A DNA stretch of 64,000 nt from contig JAVHNS010000009.1 in NCBI GenBank assembly GCA_036872755.1, positions 1,550,001-1,614,000 of the forward strand, in the 5' to 3' direction. The translations under genes and the position numbers were made by a program. This document shows positions 56,864 through 64,000 of this stretch, in pieces. The notes beneath the pieces were generated by a model. It was not told the DNA's origin, did no database searches, and saw only the letters and a list, made by a program, of their open reading frames with translations. Position 1 is the stretch's first letter; each line of letters begins with the position of its first letter. The DNA comes from Orbilia blumenaviensis. Its lineage: Eukaryota; Ascomycota; Orbiliomycetes; Orbiliales; Orbiliaceae.

Positions 56864-59800
56864 CTAGACCACGTCTGTACATTCGGGTATCATGAGTTGC
56901 TCTGTTACCTTTAAACTACAAACCTGTCCATTGACTGAAGAATAATGATCTACCCACACCCCGATTCGGAATTTCGCTGCGTTATCTACATTAACTGGAC
57001 AGAATACAGTAATTACAGTGGGGGAAAACCAGCTGTCTCTTCTTTGTTCCAGCATGTACCATCCAACCTTAACGAATGCGGCGATCTCGGCGATGCTGAG
57101 CAAGGTAGCCCAGGCATCGTCTTGACCTGTAGAAAAGTCGTACTGATCATGATCAAAGCCCGAATCGAATGATGGTTTCACAAAATCGATCCTAGCATCA
57201 GGTGAACATAATCTACCATCAAGCGCTAAGGCTATATCGATCTTTTTAATTGCAGCAATATTAAGGCCTAAAATCCATAACATATGGATTGAGGATTTAG
57301 GCAGGTGAGAGGGAGGTAAAGCAGCGTCGTATATCGCTGCTATGTTCTCGGTAGTCTCTTTAAGGTCAGATGCTGTATCTACGTAGGTTGCAGTTGAATG
57401 TTGTAGTGCTAGCCAGCCACCTTGTAGAGATATATCAATAGCGCAGATATGCCCTAATATCCCTGTACGTCCCTCTGACTTAATTTCAACTTCTGTAGTG
57501 ACCTCTAAGACTTGCACCTCTCTCTGTGCCTGTAAATCGTTGTCTCTATAAATCCTTGATACATATCGTTCCAAGTTTTGAGAGGTGAGAAGATGAACCC
57601 CAATGTCGGTGGCCCACGTATTGTCTTCGAGATATTCTGTATGTCGCACTTGGACCGCAGCATTTCGCGGTTGTACGCTACCAAAGAAGCCGGAAGGCCG
57701 ATATTCAGCCCCCATGCTCAGGAGACGATCCGGTTTCATACGCATAGACAAAAACTGTGGTACTATAATATTTAATCGCCCTAGGATGGTTTTTCCAAGG
57801 GAGTATGCATCAGCTATACTCGCTGGCCCTTTGTCTGAAGCCGGGCTAGGCTGCTTCCTAGGGCCTGGAACTTCCCCAAAAACAATCAACATCTCGATAT
57901 TCTGCTGAGGCTGCAGGGATTTAGAGAATTCCGGGAGCTGGTAAGGCCTAAGGTATATCCCTCGTACAACTTGGTTGGCTACAAAGGGCTCGCCACGGAA
58001 GTTTGTAGAGATTGCTTGAGCGAGTAGTAACTCAGGGCTGCCTAAAATCGCATATAATAAACGTCTATATTGTGGGTCAGCTGCAGGAAAATCCCCTGTC
58101 ACGGAAAGAAACAATGGTTTGTCAAAAATTAAGCCCGCTATGGTAGTAGACGTCTGAATAATTTCGGTAGCAACAGGAGATAACTCCAGTATAACAATTG
58201 ATTGTATTGAGTCCAGAGGACTCGAAGAGAGTCCAGATTCGAAATTATCAGGCTTCAGATGTCCCGAGGACCGCGCCACGTTCCCGGCAACGAGCGTAAG
58301 ATACATTGCTTGAGCGAGATGCCCCAAGCTACCTTCCGGAGTCGAATAAGGTCCAAAATCTGAAAACTTTCGTATAACGAGTCGACGTTCCCGTTTTGAA
58401 TAGTATGCCGCACAAGTATCTTTTTCTCCAGAAAGTTTCATCTGCGAGCGAACGTACGGCTGTGAATTTTTATTTTTCGATGGCTTGGAAATTCTGAAGC
58501 CAGGTTGACCGTTCGAATCCACCCCAGAGTTGTAGAGCTCCACAAGTTCGTTTGCCTGCTGAATGCTATGCGCTTTAAAACTTCCAAAGCTCAAAGCGGA
58601 ATACCACCGACCCAGCTTGGTTTCAATTCCTTCACCTTCCTGGGGCCCATGGGGGGGGTCTTCCGCTTCTCCATGTCTCTGGATATTATTTTCGAGGACG
58701 TGTTCAAGGTCGCGTTTCGCATTGTATCCTTTCGTAATCGCTATAGAGATGGTGTTTGCATGGTCACTTGATAAAAAATCCATATCAAGGCCCGTATTCA
58801 GCTTTGGAATCTTAGCGGTCGGGCCAAGAGCCCATAGCATGTGTGGCAAGTTGGCGCTCGAACTTATCCCCACACTTACTATCCTAATCAGCATGAGAAA
58901 GCCGTCAACAACAGAGTGAAGACCAGAACCACCTTCACCCGCATTTCTAGGCATTGGCTTCCGGTTTGGAATAATCTCTAGAGTGCGGATTTTCGGAAAA
59001 GTTGCTGCTATCGTCTGGGCCTGGTGGGATACCATCTTCGAAACCGCACCAAACTCCAGAAGCTTTCCAAAATCTTTCAACAGTGTATCATGTAGCACTT
59101 TCAGCTTCTCATTGCCTTGTTCTGCCTCTTTATCTCCGAGATCCAACCCTTTCCAGTATACCTCGTCACCCCAAAAAATTAGCTTCTCGCCAGGAATTGT
59201 ATCCGTCACATCGTATGCCTTCTCGATGTGGGCGAAAGTGTCTAAAGATAATGTATTGAATATTATGTTTTGGAGAAAACGTGCGCCCTGCTGAAACGAC
59301 CATGCTTTTAAAATCAACTCTCCTAAGACCTCCTGCGTCAAGACGTCTTCATTGAGAATACTCCAGATTATAATGCATCCATTTTCTGCCGAAGTTGATA
59401 CCGCTATCGTTCCAGATTCAAAGTCCAAATCTCCAGTGCTAAATGTCCAGGAGAAAACGGCCTCGTTATAAACAGGCTTTGATGCACCTAATCTACCATG
59501 CTGAATCACTGGAATAGGAAAATCGAATCCGTCCATAAGCACGGTCTCTGCTTGGAATGCTTTAAATAGATCTAATTCAGCATCAACTTGACGTTCATAC
59601 TGGAAATCGAGTTGGACAGTATTTCTGATGTTTACGTCAGTATTATAAGTATTTTGAATACGAGGTCTTTTCGATGGCCCCTCTTGTGGGCTTGGTGGCT
59701 CGTGCCTTGGGGGCCACTTTTCTGTAACAGGTTTCGCTGTAGCGAGAGACCCGAGCTGTACTGTGATTATTGCTCCAATCTCGTTAAGATCAGGTTGCCC

Positions 59801-60760
59801 TTCAAATATTTTAAATTCGATGGTTTGAATATGACTATTGGGAAATTCGTAAGGCCAAGAGTTGAGTAGTTCCTGTACTGCTGAAATTTCCTCAATTCCA
59901 AGCAAGAAATGCCAGGCAATGTCATCTTTGTAATCCCTCGAACTTAGATCATAGGGTCTTGTCTTCTTGTAACGCCCCGAAAGTGTCTCTCCTTCTCGCT
60001 TTAAAATCAACGATAATAACTTTATGGTATCAGCTTTTTTGTCCGGTACTAAAAATGTAATGAACGATAGTGGAAACCCCGACAACGAAGACACTGGAAC
60101 CGGTGCAGTTGATAAATGTACAGCAAAGCCCCAAGCAGAGAATAATACTTTTGCTAAGATGCTCTCCGAAGCTGGGGTATGCTCTAACTCAGCAGATGTT
60201 CCCTTCCATGTCAAAATCAAGTGTCTGTCTACAATTGAGGATTGACAAGAGCCGCGAAGGTATTTCAAAGTCTGTCCCCGGGGTCCTAAGACAAGGTCAT
60301 AATACGATGGCTCTTGTGAAAGGATGGCTGGGGATCGGCTTTCAGAGAAAAGATTCTCTACAGTACTTGGGCATTTTATCTTTGCTTTGTTGACAAGATC
60401 GATGAAATACTTTCTCCTAAAATCAGCAAGGGGGATTACGGAAGCTGGATGAAACGTCCCAAACATTATATCCCGTTCCCGCATTACTAGTTCTTTGCCC
60501 TTCGTTAATGCTAAGATGATATCGGCTTCGCCATCTATTTTTTTTTCTGGGCTTAAATCACCACCTGCTCTTTTTACAGTCTTGATGAGGTTGTCCTGGT
60601 CGCCTCTGTCACCCACCGATCGCCAATTGTTGGATATTGCATCGTATTTTAGCTTCTTCTTGTAATTACCAGTGACAGAAGATGATGCAAATATTGGCAA
60701 CGATGATATGCTGAGATATGTTGAGAGAAACAATAAGAGATATCTCATTTGCTGACGCAT
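56864..60760 (-). CDS. Very large intronless secreted protein of unknown family (1298 aa)
   Basis: One frame of 1298 codons. Signal peptide: MRYLLLFLSTYLSISSLPIF. The protein appears modular, with three or four diverged units of 200-300 residues. Each holds a strand-rich part with a GRLVI/RHLILTWKG-like step, a helix with an aromatic residue (VLFSAWGFAV, ELILKAWSFQQG, FVKVGWYMLEQR), and a hydrophobic block near HMLWILG or HMLWALG. The block LGIEEISAVQELLNSWP near residue 283 matches the 812-residue protein at 44.3 kb, and ELSPVATEII matches its ELSPAAILIL. SKRPR near residue 361 is a possible nuclear localisation signal. No enzyme motif. No long cysteine pattern. Likely a paralogue or multi-unit expansion of the same family. 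Confidence 0.8.
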   Translation of the reverse strand: MRQQMRYLLLFLSTYLSISSLPIFASSSVTGNYKKKLKYDAISNNWRSVGDRGDQDNLIKTVKRAGGDLSPEKKIDGEADIILALTKGKELVMRERDIMFGTFHPASVIPLADFRRKYFIDLVNKAKIKCPSTVENLFSESRSPAILSQEPSYYDLVLGPRGQTLKYLRGSCQSSIVDRHLILTWKGTSAELEHTPASESILAKVLFSAWGFAVHLSTAPVPVSSLSGFPLSFITFLVPDKKADTIKLLSLILKREGETLSGRYKKTRPYDLSSRDYKDDIAWHFLLGIEEISAVQELLNSWPYEFPNSHIQTIEFKIFEGQPDLNEIGAIITVQLGSLATAKPVTEKWPPRHEPPSPQEGPSKRPRIQNTYNTDVNIRNTVQLDFQYERQVDAELDLFKAFQAETVLMDGFDFPIPVIQHGRLGASKPVYNEAVFSWTFSTGDLDFESGTIAVSTSAENGCIIIWSILNEDVLTQEVLGELILKAWSFQQGARFLQNIIFNTLSLDTFAHIEKAYDVTDTIPGEKLIFWGDEVYWKGLDLGDKEAEQGNEKLKVLHDTLLKDFGKLLEFGAVSKMVSHQAQTIAATFPKIRTLEIIPNRKPMPRNAGEGGSGLHSVVDGFLMLIRIVSVGISSSANLPHMLWALGPTAKIPKLNTGLDMDFLSSDHANTISIAITKGYNAKRDLEHVLENNIQRHGEAEDPPHGPQEGEGIETKLGRWYSALSFGSFKAHSIQQANELVELYNSGVDSNGQPGFRISKPSKNKNSQPYVRSQMKLSGEKDTCAAYYSKRERRLVIRKFSDFGPYSTPEGSLGHLAQAMYLTLVAGNVARSSGHLKPDNFESGLSSSPLDSIQSIVILELSPVATEIIQTSTTIAGLIFDKPLFLSVTGDFPAADPQYRRLLYAILGSPELLLAQAISTNFRGEPFVANQVVRGIYLRPYQLPEFSKSLQPQQNIEMLIVFGEVPGPRKQPSPASDKGPASIADAYSLGKTILGRLNIIVPQFLSMRMKPDRLLSMGAEYRPSGFFGSVQPRNAAVQVRHTEYLEDNTWATDIGVHLLTSQNLERYVSRIYRDNDLQAQREVQVLEVTTEVEIKSEGRTGILGHICAIDISLQGGWLALQHSTATYVDTASDLKETTENIAAIYDAALPPSHLPKSSIHMLWILGLNIAAIKKIDIALALDGRLCSPDARIDFVKPSFDSGFDHDQYDFSTGQDDAWATLLSIAEIAAFVKVGWYMLEQRRDSWFSPTVITVFCPVNVDNAAKFRIGVWVDHYSSVNGQVCSLKVTEQLMIPECTDVV

Positions 60761-62554
60761 GGTGGAGTATATAGGGGTGTAATCTGTGTGCAGTATGCCG
60801 TTAATTAACCCGTGATAACGTGAGACGATTTACGCGGGTTTATGGGCGGATGTGTTGAAAAGCAGACTCAAATTGAAGGAGCCCAACTTCTTTATTGTGC
60901 CGCGGTCCCAGCTACGCCGTAGGCCTGTGATATGGAGTAATCGCCTAGGTATAAACTACAATCAATGTGAAACCAGCTGCAATGTCGCAAAGATTCTAAG
61001 TTTAGGTCAACAGTGCCGACAGCTAGTACTTTAGGGATGGTTGAATCGTCGCGAAGCTGTAGCCTGATGTTATTAAGTTAGTAGTAGAGTGCGCATATGA
61101 ACAAATATCATTTCGCCTAGGCCGGTGTCTTAGTTGAATCCTGTGGAGAATATAATTCTAGTTGCGAAGATGACGATGAAGATATGCATGATATTAGAGC
61201 GACACCGTAGCAAAAATGGTTGGGTAGGTAAGCTAGGGCTCTTGCGCCAAAGCTACCTAGAGCCGGGCTGCGAGCTGGTGATTTATAGACTCAAAAGTAC
61301 GGCTTAATATATATATATGTGTTGCGTTTACTTGCACCCCATCGATCCTCAAGCGTTGACATTACAACGTTTACTATAACCCATTATAACACGTCATAAG
61401 TTTGATCCAAGAATAGTGAGTCTAATCTCTCCGGGCTTTAATTACAATCTAAGTTCCGTGGGTAGCTAAGCTGGAGGTTGACTGGCACACTTGTTTGCAT
61501 CCGAATTGTTACTCCACCAACGCCAACCCGAAACTACTGTCGACTAATCACTTCAGTGATATAATTCCAGCTTAATTTTTAGGAGGGCTGAGAGGAAAGA
61601 CCCCAAGCTCCACGACCTGGGCTAGAATATATATCGTCCAAAATCTGAATTCTAGGAAACACTTTGAACGGACTTCGATGTTCAGACGTGTCGATAATTC
61701 TTAAGATCTTCACATATTTATATATGTAACTAATGCATGCAAACTACATTTTATGCTCGTTGACAACCAGTACTACGCGTATGCGGTGATTGCATCCTTA
61801 ATAAGTGGATTGAGCTGCACGTACTCCACGTAGAAATGCTTTGCAATTTGTGTGGACATGACAATTAGCCTTAAGCATTGAGTTTGTTATGCTATTTCAT
61901 CTGTACATAAATATTAACATTATGTATCTGTATAATGTTATCAAAGAAGAAGAGGAATGAATAAAGAAAGAATAAAAAAGAAGAGGCTTCCACCCTAATT
62001 GTAGGAAAGATGTGGCACTCTACTTTGTCAGACTGAACAAACCAGTACCGTCTTTGTTTACCGGCTATTTAGCCATTAGCTGCATTTATTCTATTGATCT
62101 AGTTTCGCAGGCTTAGGCTGTCCCGATAGATCCAAAGAGCTCTCGAGTATGAGACGTATATGCGCTAATGTAATTCGGCGCGGGCGCCCTAAGACTTAAG
62201 TTAACAGATGCCGAGACCTGGCTCCGTCTATATGTTGCATATACCTGGTTAACCTTAAAATTTATGATTTAATTATGCAAAGGTTTAGAATACACAGGTT
62301 CGATTTTGGGGGTCCGAGAATGCTTTAATGCTACTGGAGCCTGGGTATGTGTACGTCTGGTTAATGAAACGTAGAGCGTTTAATTGATCCAAAGATGTAT
62401 GCATTCCAAGGGTATCATATGCAAGAGAATTGAGATAGCTAAATACAGGGTATCTGGTTCCTATGTACTCGAGGGGGTCTAAAACCTGCTAGTTACCAAC
62501 CATATATCTTGATAATACAGGCTGGCTTGGTATATTTTGGTAGCGCTGCTTAGC
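60761..62554. other. Non-coding spacer
   Basis: Upstream of the 1298-residue gene and downstream of the carboxypeptidase gene. AT-rich with a short AT dinucleotide run near 61308. No gene or RNA recognised. Confidence 0.45.
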
Positions 62555-64000
62555 TTACATAGTAGTAAGTAAGTGCAACATACCTTGCCACATCTCCTCA
62601 CCGGATGGCTTGATCTGGTTGGCAGGCAATACGAATCCACTTCCCCCAAACCCGCCAGAAGGTCGCAGCTCAATGCACCAACTGATCTCAGCCTTTCCAA
62701 CATCTTGCATCCAGTCTGTACTGCCACCAACAGCCTTATACAGACTTGGACATGTAGCACCAGGCTTGAATCTAGTCTTAGCAGAGCTTGCGCCAGCAAT
62801 AGCAGTTGCAACCCCTTGTGCCAACGACATTTGTTTCTCGTAGTTGTCAACCTGGCGGTTGCAGTCGTAGCCGTATGGGAGAAGAATCAACTGACTGAAG
62901 CTGTGCCAGTCAATATAGGCTTTGATGCCTTTGTTGGCTGCAAGGGCCTCGGCGTGCTTCGTAAGTGCAGTGTTTTCAGGAGTGTTCCCTGCGCCTAGAC
63001 CACGGAAAGTCTCATCGCATGGGTTTGTGGACGAGCCTCCAGGAGTGTCCCACTTGAAGTTCCAGTTTCGGTTTATGTCAGTCCCAACACAACTGTTGGA
63101 TGGGTGCTTTTGTCGGTTCTTGCGCCAAAGACGGTTGGTGGTTTGTGTGTAAACGAATCCTGAAACAACGTGTTAACTATGTTAGCTAGTTGTATAGGGG
63201 GTCTCAAAATCACGAAACGTAATAATTGGAGGCAAGGTGTACGCACCATCTGGGTTAACGACTGGTAGGATGTAAAAGTCGTAGCTATCGAGAATCTTTT
63301 GAACTTGGGTATTATTTGAGTTATATCCAGTTATCAAACCATATGTGAGGTACTCGACAACCTAATGTATTAATGAATTTTGTTAATATGATATGTTGTG
63401 AGATATATTATGTTAGGATGGTTTACGCTTACCATTGCGGAGATCCATTCACGAGCATGAACAGTGCCATGCCACAGAACTGCCGGCTTCGAATCCTTGC
63501 CCCCTTTACCCCAAAGGTGGATGCCATTAATTGGCTTGTCTTCGAATGATCGCCCGACCTCGAATAACTCGGAGTTCTGAGGTAGCCCGGTTTGGACATC
63601 CACCAACCATTGTTGATGCTCGGCAAATGTATGGTAGGCGTTGAACCAGGAAGAGTCAGGGAACCCGGTCGAAGTTAAGTCGTCCAATGCTTTGCATGAT
63701 ATGTAGTATTAGTGCCGATAGAAGGGTAGAGCTTATTTAGAGTAGCATATCAATATAGAAAGGGTGAATGGAGTAAACTCACAGGAGAATATCTGCCTAC
63801 TAGCTGAAATGGGAGAGAAGCCCCCTTCCTCAGCAATTGAGGCTCCGAGATCCTCGTCCAAGACCTCATATTCGAGATCCATCTTCTCGAATTTTCCAAG
63901 GTCTTCTGGTGCGATAGCAATTTCAATCCGCTCCTGCGTATCAAAGTTGTATTGCACAGCATTGAGCGTTTTTAGTCTTCTCTCAATGGCTTCACCGCGG
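62555..64000 (-). CDS. M14 zinc carboxypeptidase (carboxypeptidase A type), N-terminus beyond the window
   Basis: Four exons are visible: 64000-63783 (open at the edge), 63689-63433, 63361-63247 and 63159-62555; all junctions close in frame. The first is the propeptide (YNFDTQERIEIAIAPEDL), as in procarboxypeptidases. The catalytic domain has the zinc motif HGTVHAREWIS (His and Glu of HxxE), the substrate-binding region NRNWNFKWDTPGG, the third zinc ligand in YIDWHSFSQLILLPYGY, and the catalytic Glu in SWCIELRPSG. These match the M14A enzymes that remove C-terminal residues from peptides. The propeptide implies secretion as a zymogen; the signal peptide should lie just past 64000. The end MWQGMLHLLTTM is plausible for the family. 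Intact in what is visible. Confidence 0.93.

Overview
The window reads as nuclear DNA of a filamentous ascomycete (Pezizomycotina). Genes have short introns (mostly 55-100 nt) with GTRNGT-type donors, CTAAC/CTGAC-like branch sites and YAG acceptors. Gene families are typically fungal: CFEM, tyrosinase, a NACHT NLR, an OTT_1508-like deaminase, Ser/Thr-rich secreted proteins and an M14 carboxypeptidase. Genes are sparse, separated by 1-6 kb of AT-rich spacers. I could not fix the order; a leotiomycete-like fungus is only a guess. I joined exons by hand, and every complete multi-exon model below closes in frame.

Layout. 2.1-3.6 kb (-): CorA-like membrane protein, 5' end not found. 5.7-8.8 kb (-): nine-exon SNF2/HLTF-type helicase. 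9.6-13.8 kb (+): NLR-type protein with NACHT, two C2H2 fingers and ankyrin-like repeats. 15.1-16.1 kb (+): CFEM membrane protein. 20.0-20.9 kb (+): small eight-Cys secreted protein. 21.7-23.9 kb (-): tyrosinase with an internal Kex2-type site. 25.8-27.8 kb (-): deaminase-like protein. 30.2-31.0 kb (-): small kinase-like protein with DFE in place of DFG. 34.1-34.9 kb (+): secreted pre-pro protein. 36.7-38.4 kb (+): trypsin-fold protease. 41.8-42.6 kb (-): Cys-rich surface protein. 44.3-46.7 and 56.9-60.8 kb (-): two large intronless secreted proteins that look related. 52.8-55.1 kb (+): Ser/Thr/Pro-repeat protein with a propeller-like end. 62.6 kb to the right edge (-): M14 carboxypeptidase, cut by the window edge.

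The most striking content is not protein coding. Three U2 snRNA genes lie on the minus strand at 28.7-29.0, 32.7-32.9 and 39.6-39.8 kb. Two of them are interrupted by a spliceosomal-type intron of 64 or 75 nt. The intron sits at the same base inside stem-loop I, a few nucleotides before the branch-point recognition sequence. Removing it restores the conserved U2 5' end exactly. The third copy has no intron and a changed loop. All three share an upstream box, a TATA element and a two-tier hairpin just past the 3' end, whose arms differ in sequence but keep pairing. The implication is that making most U2 here would itself need splicing.

A miniature inverted-repeat-type element is present as a back-to-back pair at 35.4-35.9 kb, as a diverged copy at 16.8 kb, and as a fragment just upstream of the protease gene. 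The NLR, the helicase, the deaminase, the kinase-like protein and many secreted proteins together look like an accessory region concerned with self/non-self recognition and the outside of the cell. That reading is inference.
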